DNA from: Talpa occidentalis | Taxonomy: Eukaryota > Chordata > Mammalia > Eulipotyphla > Talpidae | Assembly: GCF_014898055.3 (NCBI RefSeq) | Contig: NW_023602073.1 | Span: forward strand, 80,952,678-81,016,677 | Direction of reading: 5' to 3' | Length of the DNA: 64,000 nucleotides | Shown here: piece by piece, positions 24,601-37,530 of the stretch | Position numbering within the stretch: the stretch's first letter is position 1 | Layout: every line of letters starts with the position of its first letter | The notes under the pieces: generated by a model | What the model saw: only the letters and a program-made list of their open reading frames with translations | Databases searched by the model: none | Told to the model about the DNA's origin: nothing | Position numbers and translations under genes: made by a program

Positions 24601-25364
24601 TAATCATCAATTTGTGTCTTATCTGAGCAGTAATCAGGAAAATATTACATCATTTCCTAAATCAAACCATAATCACATTTCGTGGATAAGTGATAATTTG
24701 GCACAATAAAATATTTTAGTGAGACAACATTCTTGACTATAATTTGCTACTTTTCTGTTTTATTTAGACCCCCTTTTCTTTAGAAATTGTGTCTCCATCT
24801 AATATTTTATTTTTATCATTATCTATGTTTATAATTTACTGTCTGACTTTCCATACTTTTCTGAATTCCAAAAAGAGTTAACACATCCTGATTTAAGTAT
24901 TAGTTGAAATTTAAACAAAAACTCCTTGAAAGTTATCATTGTATTCACTAAATTTCTTAACTTAAACTTTTGATAATTCAAAGTTTAAGAGTTAAAAAAT
25001 TTTAAAAATCTTTCTAGAAAGCCGCTTTCTAGGTTTTAGTGTAGTACACTCATAAAAGTGTGACCTTTTTTCAATCTTATGGTGCAGACCTAGATCACTT
25101 ATAGGCACCATCCTCTGCAGGTCCTTGGCATTTACTTTCTCTCTCTATTTTTTCCTTTAGCTGCTTCTCTTGGTACAAAAATATACTATATATCCTATCT
25201 GCAACTGATCCTTTTCCAATTCTTTGATTTTATTAGTGGGGGAGAGGTATATACTATTTTATTTTTTTTGTAATTTTATCTTATATGTAAGTAGAATTAA
25301 GAAGGTAGATACAGGATTCAACTTGCCATATTTACTAATACTTTCATTAATTTTTATTCTTTCC
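21685..25364. other. Noncoding DNA with a possible MIR/L2 3' end
   Basis: A 129-codon plus-strand ORF at 21940-22329 has no recognisable domain or codon structure. Around 22610-22740 'ctgcctggcacttactaagc' followed by 'tttcaataaattttaa' resembles the end of a MIR or L2 element. I see nothing else that can be named. Confidence 0.4.
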
Positions 25365-25900
25365 TTTCAAGGCCCAGCTTAATTTCAAAGTAGAACAATC
25401 ACTCCTTCTGTGCTTTCCTAGTACTTTGTTCATCATGACAATATAGCAATCATTATATTTTAACTATTTTAACTACATTTGGGCATGTTTTCCTTTTCTT
25501 TTTTTTTTTTCTTTTTTTTTTAAGATTTATTTTTATCTATTTATACAAGCACTGGGTACAGTCAGAAGTGCAGGATGGTGAGAGAATTCACCAGAGCCAG
25601 AGCAGGGAACAGAGCAGGCAGAAGGACCAAAATACACTGCTGAGGGGAGCAGCGGGCGGCAGGAGAGGTCTGTCGCGCCATGTGGGACCCTCCTCCCGTG
25701 GCCGGGGAGCAGCCAGGGATCGAACCGGCGCTGCAGAGGCTGCGGGCAGCTTCGCAACCCAGCGCTCAACCTCTGCGCCACCGGGGAGGCCCGTTTTCCT
25801 TATCTTAAATTGTGTTTTACTTTATAGCTTCTTATGCATTATAGAATACCATCTGGCATGTGGTAGAGGTTTAGTCTGCATTCTGGGGGGATTTAATTGG
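25365..25900 (+). mobile_element. Probable L2 LINE 3' end, split by a SINE
   Basis: 'caaggcccagcttaatttca', 'cctagtactttgttcatcat' and, after the SINE, 'accatctggcatgtggtaga' follow the order of the L2 3' region. The type 1 SINE at 25501-25792 interrupts it. Confidence 0.6.
25501..25792 (-). mobile_element. tRNA-derived SINE, type 1
   Basis: Reverse-oriented, CpG-rich and near consensus, ending in 'ctgcgccaccggggaggccc'. The TSD 'gttttccttttctt' (25487-25500) recurs as 'gttttccttatctt' (25793-25806). A 127-codon plus-strand ORF is its antisense reading. Confidence 0.92.
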
Positions 25901-26679
25901 AATTTAATTGGAATTCCAGAGACTGGTATCCATCATACTCATCCTCCCTAAATTATTAGGTATGAGTTAACTCAAACTGAAATCCAGAGGAGTAGAATGA
26001 GTAGGAAGTCTTTTGTCAGATTTCCAAGAGATATTTTCCCTTCGTTGAGGTAAAGATTCTAATTAATATTCAAAGGCAATGTTTCCCTCTGCTTGAATTT
26101 CACTGGTTATATAAATATAAACCAGATGCCCTATACTAGAATGCAAAGTGTAAAAAAGGAAGAGGTAAATAGTTTTGCCTCTGGTTTTAGAGTGTTTATA
26201 GTATGGGGTACTACATTTCTAAGAATAAGATTCAAATCTGTGAAGGTGGAGAGAGAACTGGAGCATTACAGTCAATTTTGCTGGAGAAATTTTTAGACTA
26301 TGCTACTGGAATGAAGATGAGAGTGAGGTGGGAAAATTATCCTTAGCAACATGTCTCCAGGCTTAATTAAAGAGTGTAATTGTGGATCATGTTATACACT
26401 GTACTTCTGTTGTAGCCATGTATATTACGAAATTCATGTTCATTTCCCCCTTTTTAATTGCTATTTCCTAAGGCTGACCAAATACCTCCTATAAAGCTTA
26501 GTTAAATGTAACTCTGTTGTAAGAAATGAAAGGTCGTCCTAAGTATACAATTAAGATCACAGGGGAAAAGAGGCATCAACTGTAGAAGAAGGTTGTAAGA
26601 TATCATTTATTCAGTCGATCAAAAAATATTTATTAAATGCCTAATATAAGCCAGGCATGATTCCAATTTAAAATCTACC

Positions 26680-26723
26680 GGACCTCCCCTAGTGGCACAG
26701 CGGTTGAGCGGCAAGGGTCCCAC

Positions 26724-26754
<31 letters not shown>
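26680..26754 (+). mobile_element. Miniature, internally deleted SINE
   Basis: Only about 45 bases of SINE body remain: the head 'gacctcccctagtggcacag' plus 'cggttgagcgg', joined to 'caagggtcccacc', then about 30 A residues. The exact duplication 'aaaatctacc' at 26670-26679 and 26751-26760 shows it inserted as a finished retroposon rather than shrinking afterwards (inference). Confidence 0.85.
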
Positions 26755-26757
<3 letters not shown>

Positions 26758-26871
26758 ACCATAAAAGTTAGATATTAAACACAAAGGTTTATTTTTTTAA
26801 TTTAATTTTTTAATTTTATTTTTATATTTTCCATACAATTGCAACCCCCTTATTTTGACACCAATCCCTCC

Positions 26872-27113
26872 TTGAGCGCTGGGTTGTGAAGCTGCCCACA
26901 GCCTCTGCAGCGCCAGTTCCATCCCCGGCCCCAGGCGAGGGTCCCACATGGCACGACAGACCTCTCCTGCCGTGTCTGCTGCTCTCCTCAGCAGTGTATT
27001 TCGTCGGTCTGCCTGTTCTGTTCCCCACTCTGGCTCTGGTGAATTCTCTTACCCTCCCATGCTTCTGACTATACCCAGTGCTTATATAAGTAAATAAATC
27101 TTAAAAAAAAAAA
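26872..27113 (+). mobile_element. 5'-truncated SINE, type 1
   Basis: It begins within the head at 'ttgagcgctgggttgtga', lacking about the first 22 bases. The rest is complete through 'acccagtgcttatataag' and the A tail. No clear TSD is seen; only 'aattgc' recurs at about 26838 and after the tail. If that is the true duplication, about 30 non-SINE bases were added at the 5' end. Confidence 0.85.
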
Positions 27114-28690
27114 ATTGCCATTTAAAACTGAAGGTAAGATATAGTTTGCAGCTGTTTTGTTTTCCTTATGTTGAAATCTCCAAAAATGGAAACAGTTTGA
27201 TTTTACACAAATGTGCTCACATCCTAGTTATGACGCTTCTCTATTCCTTGGACAGGTACAAAATGAAGTTGATTTGTATTACTCATTGTTACATTTTTAA
27301 TGTTAAGCTCTAAAAATATATTTATCTCTTGAGCTTCAAGTTTACCAATGTCTGACTCATCACCATGTTTGAACTTCAAATTCTTTCCAATTTAATTAAA
27401 GACAGTGAGGAAAATTCAGTAACTCCATCAAAACTACTAAATCAGCACCTGGCCTTTTGCCACATGCAACAGAGACTAGAAGTTGAGATCATCCAGAGGG
27501 ACAGGATAACTCAGGAGAGTACCTTTTACTTTTATGTCAGTAGTTTAAATCCAGCACAAGGCTACAGTGACTAAATCTTTTTCCATATGAGTTCTCCAAA
27601 GAAGCATGTAAGAAAATGAGGAAAGGGAATTTCTCCCAGTTTGACAATTCATGTTGACCAGTAAATTCCCATGACACTCAAGGAAAGCATGGTTGGGAAC
27701 ATTGCTGATTGAGGGAAGACTGATGAGGCACATTCCAGAATGGCCTGCCTTCAGTTTTCTTCCTGCCTCATGGGTTTTAATGCCTGATATGTGAATTAAT
27801 TCTAATAATACTTGACATAATTAGAAATTATTTTGTTCTTTAAAAAATGAAAATATTTTAGAATCTCTTTCATGTATAGTTCAAATGATTATGTTAAAGA
27901 AAAAGTACAATGCTGGTAAATATGTTTTACATGGTCCTTGGGCTATAAAATATAATACTTAGATAGGAATGATGATGTTTAACTTCTTTTTGGAAATCAG
28001 TGCATGTATGCATTCTATACAGCTGAAATATCTTTATAAATAAGATATTGCTCTTTATCTGAGATAAATAATATAATTCAAATTTGTTTTCTTCCAAACT
28101 AGTATTTTTTATTATTACGGGGTATGGAATGACGTGGAGAAAGGGTTTGTTTTAGTTATGTTTTACTTTATTCTTTTTCTATTTCATATATTTTTTCTTT
28201 CAACTTCTGTTCACAAATCTTCACTACAGTTTGATTGAAATGGGAGAACATAACACATTGTTGTGGTCATTGCTACCTCAACAAATGTTACATTAATGAA
28301 CATATACCATATAGCTTATACATATACATACATATATAAATTGTAAATATGAATAAATGAATATAATTTTCTAGGCCATATTTGCTAAACAGTTCTTTAG
28401 TCAATCATCACTTCTGGGGAGTTCATATATTAATATAGGTATTAATATAGTATCTACCTTCTTAATGAGCCCTTATAAAGAATGTAAGAGAATTAAGGAA
28501 TAACCAAGTTGACTCTAATTTTCAAATCAGCAAATTAAGACTTAGGTGATATACCTAAAAGCAGATAGGTAGGTAGGTAGGTAGGTAGGTAGGTCGATAG
28601 ATCAATCAATCGATAGGTAGATGCCTAGATACTTCTGTCTCCAGGGTTTTGTGATTGCATTTGGTAATGTTGATCTGATTGACACTTTCT
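27114..28690. other. Noncoding DNA with an AGGT/GATA tandem repeat
   Basis: Only short ORFs occur (69 codons at most). The one clear feature is the tetranucleotide repeat at 28566-28624. Confidence 0.5.
28566..28624 (+). repeat. (AGGT)n microsatellite with GATA/ATCA flank
   Basis: About seven 'aggt' units, followed by 'cgatagatcaatcaatcgat' and a return to 'aggtag'. The right half holds the small palindrome 'atcgat'-like motifs. Confidence 0.92.
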
Positions 28691-28703
28691 CTGGACAGTA
28701 TAT

Positions 28704-28970
28704 ATAAAGATTTATTTATTTATTTATGCATACAAGAGCTGGGGTATAGGCCAGAGATGCGGGGGGTGAGAGGATCCACCAGAGACAGAGTGGGGAACGG
28801 AACAGGCAGACTGACTGAAATACACTGCTGAGGGGAGCAGCGGGAGAGACAGGAGAGGTCTGCTGCACCATGTGGGTTGCTCCTGGCCGGCCGGGGATCA
28901 AACTCCTGCTGCAGAGGCTGTGGATTACTTCATAGTGCGGTGCTTAACTCCTTGCGCCACCAGTGAGGCC
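28704..28970 (-). mobile_element. tRNA-derived SINE, type 3
   Basis: Reverse-oriented copy with tail complement 'tgcatacaagagctggggta' and head complement 'ccttgcgccaccagtgaggc'. The TSD 'ctggacagtatat' (28691-28703) recurs as 'ctggacggtatat' (28971-28983). Confidence 0.92.
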
Positions 28971-29817
28971 CTGGACGGTATATCTAAACAAACTTATCAG
29001 TGGTTTCTTTAGGCAACATAGAGAACACAACCAAAGTAGAACATGCTGGTCTTGGCCAGGACAGGATCAAGAGCAATGCTGAGACCTTAGTCACAAACGT
29101 TCCCATGGATTATCTCTAAGGTGCCAGTTTATCACTAAGATGTTTGGTCCTATGGGTCCCAATCTCTGCTTCTTTGTTAAAGTTTCAAATTCTCAAAAAG
29201 AAGATATGATTTCCTTAAATATGGATTGGATCATATTCTCTAAATTGAAAAGCATGGCCAGGGAAACAGGTACATATGACCCCTGAAGCAACTTAATGTG
29301 TATTAAAATCTTTTCTAGCAAAAGGGAGTCATTTTGAGTGACGACTTCCAATGCTAATGTTGTGAACAGGATTTTGAATCTCGAAGGAAATGATAGATAG
29401 ACGATATGTCACCTTAGGTCGTCAATGAATAGTGAACCAATAATGAGGTTAAGTCCTAAATATTTAGAGAACAGAACAATGCAACTGAATAGGGAGAACT
29501 AAAACCAAAATTGTTTGGACTACAGCAAGGGATAGAAATGAGATCAGTGCCGCCACAAATCAGCAATTCAGGAACTGATTAGAACTAAAATGGAAGGGCT
29601 ATAAGACAAGAAATAGGGTTAGAAGACATGAGATAACTGCCATAGCTCCAATGAAAGTATCTTAGGTTTGCTCTATTGATATAATTGCATTAGCATGTGG
29701 GTGGATCTTGTTAAATATGTTTACAGTCCCAGATTTCTTAAAACTTGGATTGTGAGAGTCAGAAAGGTGTTAGCTCCAGTGATCTCTGGAATTCTGACCA
29801 CATGGAATATGCTTATG

Positions 29818-29874
29818 AATATTCAATCAAAATATTCTCAATCAAAATATTCTCAATCAAATACTCTCAATCAA
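29818..29874 (+). repeat. 15-base tandem repeat, about four units
   Basis: The unit 'aatattctcaatcaa' occurs twice exactly (29831-29845, 29846-29860). A 13-base variant precedes it and a 14-base variant follows. Confidence 0.92.
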
Positions 29875-30548
29875 AATGAAAATAAAATCTCTCAATCTGA
29901 CTTTTTGATCAGATTTTAGATTTTCTTTCCTTTACCAATCTCATGACATGGCTAATTTTATTAGGTCACAAATAAAATATTGGTCTTTCCTACAAAATTT
30001 TTCCTCTTCTTTACCACATTCATAGTTCATAGTTCATTAATAGTTTCACACTCTTTGTCACTTAAGTTCAATTTAATGGATGATTAAAATATACATATAT
30101 TTGTGCACCCACATGCATGCATATGTTAGCTATTATAATTGACTAGTAATTATGTGTATATGATCGATCAGTAATTTTAATATATATAGTTTTAGATATA
30201 GATAAAAGGATGTATTTCACCAACATTATATGCAGTTTTTCACTAATTCGGACAGATAAATTTCAAATATATGACCTTGCTCTTAGACTTTATTTTGACT
30301 ATTGAATCCTATTGAAAATGATCACATTCTCATCATGGTTAACATTTCATCAGGCCTGTTGCTGAGCTCACTTTTCCTTTGAACAGTGTATATGTGGCGC
30401 TGTCATTTTACATGCTTCACTCCAAGGAGACTCTCTTGTATGTTACTGTAAGATGAGTCCAAGTGTTCTTTCCTTCTCTTTGATTACACTCAACAGTGTA
30501 CTCCCCAAGAGGATTTGACAAATTAAACTTTAAAATTACTTAAAAATT

Positions 30549-30812
30549 GGGCCTCCCTGGTGGCATAAGGGGTTAAATCTCAGCACTATGAAGCTATCAG
30601 CAGCTACTGCAGCACAAGTTCGATCCCCAGCTGGGGAGCTCCCCACTGGCACAGCAGACCTCTCCTGTCTCACCCGCTGCTCCCCTCAGCAGTGTATTTC
30701 AGTAAATCTGCCTGTTCTGTTCCCCACTCTGTCTCTGGTGAATCCTCTCACCCCCTCCCACATACACACCTCTGGCCTATACCCCAATTATTGCATGCAT
30801 AAGTAACTAAAT
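30549..30812 (+). mobile_element. tRNA-derived SINE, type 3
   Basis: The head 'gggcctccctggtggcataa' plus 'ggggttaa' identifies type 3. The end is 'taccccaattattgcatgca'. The TSD 'ctttaaaattactt' lies at 30528-30541 and 30813-30826, with seven extra bases between the first copy and the SINE head. Confidence 0.9.
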
Positions 30813-30826
30813 CTTTAAAATTACTT

Positions 30827-33715
30827 GAAGATATTTCTGCCTCAGTATAGATATTAATTCTTCCCCAAAATATAAGTCCCATTTGAAATAACTGTGGCAG
30901 ATAGGACCATTTTTGGATCTTTGAATGAAATACACCAAAAGTCATTATAGAATTGGAATGCCTTTTATAGATTATGTTACATTCATTTTTGCAAAAGAGA
31001 AAGCTAGATCCAGAGTAGTCAGATAATTTTCCCCCCAAACACACAATTAACTGTTGCCCAAACTGGAATGTCTTTGCCTAGGCTTTCAGTATGCTGTTGT
31101 TTTGTTGTTGTTTTTTGGTGCACTACAACTCACATCAATCTGTGCCAAGTTATAGACACTTAATTTAATTATCATTAATTGCTCATATTGACACAAACTT
31201 GCACACACAATGGATTAATGAGTTCTTAGAAGAATTGATTAATCTCTTCCCCCAAATGAAAGTTGTTCGAAACCCTTGCTTAGACTGAAAAATAAATTAT
31301 TTTGGTAAATTACTAAGTGAAAATATATTAATATCTTAAGACTACTAATTTTCTTTCTAATGACAAATTAATGTTCTCTTGCACACTGTTTTTTTAAGAA
31401 AGATATTCTTACATCCTGGTCAGTTGGAGTGTTATTCTTTTTAATCTTTGCTTATTTCTATGAGGAAACAATGAGATATCATTTTATAAATTTATATAAT
31501 TTCATAATAGAATAAGTAAATTTTCTAAGCCTTAGCTAGACAGGATGGTAGTCACTAGCCACCCATGACTAGATGCATTCAAACTAAAGTTAAAAAATCA
31601 GCTTGTTAGTAGCACTAGTCACATAATAACCACATATGCCTAATGGCTATGATATTAGTTGGGATAATATAAAACATCCCCATTGTTATAGAAAGTTCAA
31701 CTGAAAAATGCCATTCTAAGGTATAATCAACTCCAATTTGCAGGAGGAAGAGATTGGGGCTTAGTTACAAGTCCATCTTCATATGTGTTGTAAATGAAGA
31801 AGTCAGATTTTGAATAATGGATCTAATTCTGCATTCCATTTTTAACACTACTTGTGTTTGGATTATATGTTTTTTCCCCAGAAAAAAAGATTGTGGGCAT
31901 GTAATGGGAAAGATGATAATGAAAAGCAACTATCAGAGGTGTTTATTTGACGTTCACAGTAAAATGTGTACAAGAACAGCAGGAGAGCTGCAGTGTTTAA
32001 GGGAATATGAAGATGAATAAAACTTGAACTTTAAAGACTCATCGTAGCTTATGTTTATCTTCACATAGTCCTTTAGGAAGTGTGTGGTGACATATTGGAT
32101 TATAATGAACCTAGTTTTAGATCCTGTGTTGTGCTTGACAATGGTTCTTTTGGAAAATGGTACTTTAATGTCATATATGGAAATATATGTTGACAATGAA
32201 AAGTTTTAAAAAATACTATCCACGCTTAACTGAAAAAGTAGAGAAGCAATATGTGAAATACTTTATTTCCTTCATTTTAATATTTTATTTATCTTATTTT
32301 TTAAGACACATTGCTTTACAACATTACATAAGTTTAAGGTATCTATCATTATAATCATACTTTTATGATTAGGAGTATTCATTTTCTATTTCATTTTTTA
32401 AAAGAAATACATGTGTTTTATGGACTTAATATCTCAGAGTCATTTTTTTTTTCTTTTTGGAAAAGTCCAGATATTTTTGGTGATTAATATTTGTGAAATA
32501 AAAAAATATATATGTGATTTATATTTTATAGCAGTATATAGATATGGATATTAATATTAAACATTTGGAGTTGCTTAACAATACAGCAGCATAGAACTCT
32601 CTTATTAAGAATTTTTGATTCTTTCTCCTTCTCCCTGCTCGCTCTTTACATCCTCCATATATGCATACCTATACTCCATGTATCTATTTATGTGTTTTTT
32701 TGTAAAGATGTTCTCCTTCTAACTTGAGTGAGGTATTTCACATTATAATACAGCAATGCACAATATAATAGACATATGTATATTATATATACAATATAAT
32801 ATAGCAAATATAAAAGGGTTTTAAATAGGAGCCCATTTAATAATAAAAATACAAGTCCCCCTTTAAAATGTAAATTCCCAGTGACTACTTTTACAAAATA
32901 GATTATAGCCTTTTGGTTCCTTTCCCACATTTTAATTGGTTGTGCTTGGAGCTATAAAAGAACCTTGGCCAAAATGTTGTCCAGAAAATAACTTCCAAAT
33001 GCCATCATTGTATTAAAAATACAATTATCACTTTGCTTTTAAACATCAAAAATTTCTTGGGGTCTTGCTTTGTTTAATTACTACTCACTTCTTAGCAAAT
33101 GAAAGTGAAGTTTGTCTTCTTGATTTTCTTTTAAAGATCCATTCTCTTTCTGGGATACCTCTTCGGCCAAAGTTTTTGTATTTAAATGAATTAGAACAAA
33201 ATTTATAGAAATCTGAAAAATTGGAAGAAGCTCAGCACTAAATTGCAATAAATGTCGCTGACAATTTAGCTCTCATGGAGGCCATATTGCACATGTGTAT
33301 CTCTAAGCACAGCAAAAATCTAATTTTGTTTGAACAGAAGAGTAGACATACAAAAACTTAATACCCTACTTTTCAAAACTATATTGAAAATCTCTTTTTG
33401 ATTTGCAAGGTTGATGCATACTTAGGGCAGGTAAGCTTCCACATTGAAATCCTCCAGGGATTAACAATAACAACTGCCTCAAGGTGTTCTTGGTTTCGTT
33501 TTACCACTTCACCATCTGGGTAGACATATGAGGATCAGTTCAGCAGAGTTTGGAGCTGATTATTATGGAGGTTATTCTTTTCAGCAGATGATATTTTGTT
33601 TTGCTGCTCCCACATAAATGTAAAACAGAAAATATGTTCTAAGCACAGACAAATATGGAGCATGTAAATTTCAATGTTCCTCTTCAGTATATAAAACCAA
33701 TGCAAACCTAACTTA
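30827..33715. other. AT-rich noncoding DNA, nothing firm
   Basis: No gene is supported. Around 32280-32400 'acacattgctttacaacatt' and 'acataagtttaaggtatcta' resemble an antisense old L1 3' end. Weak MIR-like text occurs near 30960-31080. Both are too decayed to call with confidence. Confidence 0.4.
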
Positions 33716-33719
33716 ACAA

Positions 33720-34550
33720 TGTCCAGTCACACACACAATATTTTATTTATGTGTTTGCTTTTATTTGTTTGTTTGTTTGTTTTATTTGCAGTAACAACAC
33801 TGCATATGATAGTGTATATCTTCAGATGTATATTATCACACCATAAGGACCACAGAAGAACCCATGGTCCTCTACCACAGTCCATACCCTGCTTTGCTCT
33901 TTACCTTCCTGCTGCCCCACTGATAGCCTCAGTTTCATAGTCAGATTCCTTGGGTTTGTTTTCTATTTGGTTTAGTCTGACTATTCATTTTGTCTCTACA
34001 TATCACATATGAGTGAAACAATGCGGTATTTTTCTTACTTTTCTCACTTATTTTGCTTCACATAATCCCTCTCAGTTCTATCCACTCTGTAGAGAATAGC
34101 AAGAGTTCATCTTTTTTTATAGCTCTGTACTAGTCTATATATGTCAATCATACCATCCTAATCTAATCATCTGTCCTTGGGCACTAAGTTTGTTACCATA
34201 GTTTGGCTATTGTAAATAATGCTGCAATGAACATGGAGTGCTAACACTCTTTCCAATTAGTGTTTTTGCATTCTTTAGGTAGATACATAAGCATGGAATT
34301 TCTGGATCATATGGCAGATATATTTTTATGTTTTGAGAAAACTTTATATTCTCTTCTTAGTGAATGGACCTGTCCACATTCCAAATAACTGTGTATGAGG
34401 GTCCCCTTATTTCCACATCTTCACCAACACAGGTTGTACCTGGTTTTTTAGATATGGGTTTTTCCCAGTGGTTTAAGATGGTAGCTTATTATGGTTTTGA
34501 TTTGTATTTCCCTGATAATAAGTGATGTGTTTTAAACTGACTATCCATTA
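33720..34550 (-). mobile_element. LINE-1 3' region, antisense
   Basis: Read on the plus strand it carries the familiar antisense L1 phrases 'gtaaataatgctgcaatgaa', 'gaatttctggatcatatggc', 'tttccacatcttcaccaaca' and 'tggttttgatttgtatttcc'. A TTTG-rich run lies at 33765-33785. No ORF is retained. Confidence 0.78.
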
Positions 34551-35129
34551 GTGTGATACATTGTTCTCTTTGCTCTATTAAAATAAGCTGTTCTTTCAGG
34601 ATAAATGTGAATATAAGAACAAACTAATGTTACTTACAATTTTGGTTGTCCTTCATTGTGTCCTTGAAACTTCTGACTGAGCACTACAATGTTTTAGGAG
34701 GGATTAATGATTGAAGTAATAAAGTACTGCAAGATTCCAATAGATTTTCAGTTAGACAAGTATTGATTTTAAAACATATTTTTAAGTTCATGCGCTTTCC
34801 TTGGTGTATAGAAATAATTTTTAGGTGCATATTTCTATAATCTTTAAACTTTCTACTGTAGTGTGTATAATTTATTGCTATATAGTACTTATTTTTTTCA
34901 GACAATAATAACTGCATGATCAAATTAGAAGAATATGGTATAGCTTTGACCTTATTTTTACATATTTTTTTAAATAAATCATCACACTTCTCATTTTACT
35001 CTGGTCTACAAGAAACAATATAATATTTAAAGAATATAGCAATACATAATATTAAAATTTTTATAAAACATCTGAGTATATTGAGTCAGAGTTGCTGAAA
35101 ATTTCCTTTATTAGATTATTTCCTCTAAG

Positions 35130-35350
35130 CAGTAATTACTAACTGGGAACATTCCCGCCCCTCAGAATATTTGGCAATCTGCAGGAATATTTAGTCATCA
35201 CAACAATGAGAGTGACAACGACTGGCATCTGTGGATAAAGCCAAGAATGTAGGTAGCCATCTTAGATTGCACAGAAGAGCACCATCCCCACAACAGAGAT
35301 TTATGCAGTGAAATGACAACTTTTTAAGGTTCCAAAGCACACATAAAGAT
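35130..35350 (+). mobile_element. MER20-like hAT DNA transposon relic
   Basis: The order of 'actaactgggaacattcccg', 'cccctcagaatatttggcaa', 'gtcatcacaacaatgagagt' and 'gcacagaagagcaccatccc' follows the MER20 consensus as I remember it. It is a nonautonomous element, and the terminal repeat is visible only on the left. Confidence 0.72.
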
Positions 35351-37192
35351 CTACATAACACCAACATTTGACAAATAAATGCAATACAACATTCAAGTAG
35401 AGAGAGACCTCCCAGCTGTCTGTTCTCCTATTATGAAAACCAAGGAAGGCACAAGTCTGGGTAATACAGTAGGAGTTTTAAATGTCCTGGACCACTGAAT
35501 ATCTCCATGTAGTGGAACTCTATTTGGATGTTTGGGGCACACACATGAATTTGAAATAAATTTTACTTTGTATTAAACCACAAAGATATGTGGCATTTTG
35601 CCAAGTCAAATCTTAACCGTCGTGACCAATACACTGCTTTTCATAGTGTATGAAAATTCAAGATTGGTAAATGTTTTCCAAATATTTTAAAATTAAATAA
35701 CTTGCTATAATAGAATTTAAAATAGTGTAGTCTATATAAGGTCTGTAATCTTTAGCATTATAATATATTTTTAATAGAGTTCTTTTTTTTTTTTTTTACT
35801 TTATGGTAGGTATCTTTCCAGGAAATGTCTGTTCAGCTTGGAAAGAATTTGCATAGGATGTATTGCAAGTGTCTTTGAATAAAACACTGCAAAGCTGAAA
35901 GTAAAAGAATTAATAGACATTTAAATCATCTTTATATGCAACATCTTGTTTGAAAGTCCAAGTCCGTTGAAGAGATTATACAGTATAATGCTTATGAACC
36001 ATTATAACACAGAACAAAATCATCTATTCTCAAATTTTACAGTTGAATCTGTTTTGAACTACATCAACTTCTTTTGTCTTATATTTTTCTTTTATATTAT
36101 TTGTTTTATCTATTGGGATATTATCAATTTAAAATATATACGATGGCTGTATGTATTGCCTAGATCTAGAAATTTTGTGGATACATTTTTACCACTTTAA
36201 AAATAAACTATTTACAGAGAGATCTTTTTAGGTGAGAGCTCCTCAACTTCTGTATGAATATTTTTTTACAGCTTTTCTATTAGTTTTTCTTTCTCTTTAA
36301 ACAGGCATAAAGATTGCCACACAAATAGCTAAGTAGTTGAAATACATAAATACTGAAATAACTTTCAGTTTTGGCAAAATAGCACCTTCACCTTCACTTC
36401 GAGTTGCTTCATTTATTATTTAAATTAAATGTTTGTTGCCTATTTATTTGTATTTCTTTGTTGCTGTTGTTTATTTGTTTTCAGTTAAATTAATCTCATG
36501 GTCCTTTTCATTACATTCATTAACTAATATACATGCCATATTTTATTTATCAGTATGTAACATGAATAATTTTGATTGTCTCCATAGGATTTGTAATTAT
36601 TTGAATCAATTTATTGAATTCCTTTAGAGTATTATTTTTTTATTTTCTAGTCACTGTGTAATACAGCTTTTAATTGGATAAATATGAATATTAACAAATG
36701 TATATTAGATTTTAAAGTATATTATATCCTAATCTTCATTTAATATGAGCTTTCTTTACCTATAATTAAGATAACAATGCATCCAAATTTTTCTTGAAAT
36801 GTGCTCAGTTTACATCTGTTGTCCTGTTATCATGAATACTAACTCTTCCCTTTCTCTATCAAATGTTATAACTTAGACAACAAATTATATAGTCACCTTA
36901 TCAATACTAATTTTGATAATATATTTTTCAAAATTATATATATTAGAATAAATTATAAGACCATCTTCCACATTTGACATCTCCATTTTTTTGAAAGTAA
37001 CTTAAGAAGATATAGGCATTAGCATAAACATATTAGAATTCGTCATCACCAGAATTTTGTCTGGATAAAAAAATACCCTTTAATGAAACCTTTTAGATCT
37101 TTATATCTCCATTTTTTTGTTGATAGGCTTCTTCTTATATTCTCATCATATCAATTTCCACCTGGTGCAAGCATGCAGTTTCACAATAAAAC
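35351..37192. other. Very AT-rich noncoding DNA
   Basis: Two short ORFs (84 and 64 codons, 35946-36200 and 36433-36627) are Phe/Tyr/Ile-rich, as expected of random AT-rich frames. No repeat was recognised. Confidence 0.5.
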
Positions 37193-37204
37193 GAATTTGA
37201 CGGG

Positions 37205-37442
37205 GGCTTCCCCTGGTGGCTGAGCGGTTGAGCACTAGGCTGCAAAGCTGCCCACAGCCTCTGCAGCGCCAGTTCGATCCCCGGCCTCTGCGCGAGGGTC
37301 CCACATGGCGCGCAGACCTCTGCTGCCGCACCCCGCTGCTCCCCTCAGCAGTGTATTTTGTCAAGTCTGCCTTTTCTGTTCCCTGCTCTGGCTTTGGTGA
37401 ATTCTCTCACCCTCCCGCGCTTCTGACTGTACCCAGTGCTTG

Positions 37443-37501
<59 letters not shown>

Positions 37502-37518
37502 ATATTAAAAAAAAAAAA
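37205..37518 (+). mobile_element. tRNA-derived SINE, type 1, long (AAAT)n tail
   Basis: The body runs from 'ggcttcccctggtggctgag' to 'gtacccagtgcttgta', then about fifteen AAAT units (37443-37502) and an A-run. The TSD 'gaatttgacggg' lies at 37193-37204 and 37519-37530 exactly. The long tail repeat yields an antisense ORF with an Ile-Tyr-Leu-Phe repeat that is purely microsatellite translation. Confidence 0.93.
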
Positions 37519-37530
37519 GAATTTGACGGG

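Noticed and set aside
25568..25951. 127-codon ORF, and similar 60-128-codon ORFs at 49858-50235, 61255-61641 and elsewhere
   Set aside because: They share the same Gly/Arg/Pro-rich text because all are frames of the SINE family, on either strand.
29818..29874. CRISPR-like repeat array
   Set aside because: The units are directly tandem with no spacers, and the host is a mammal.
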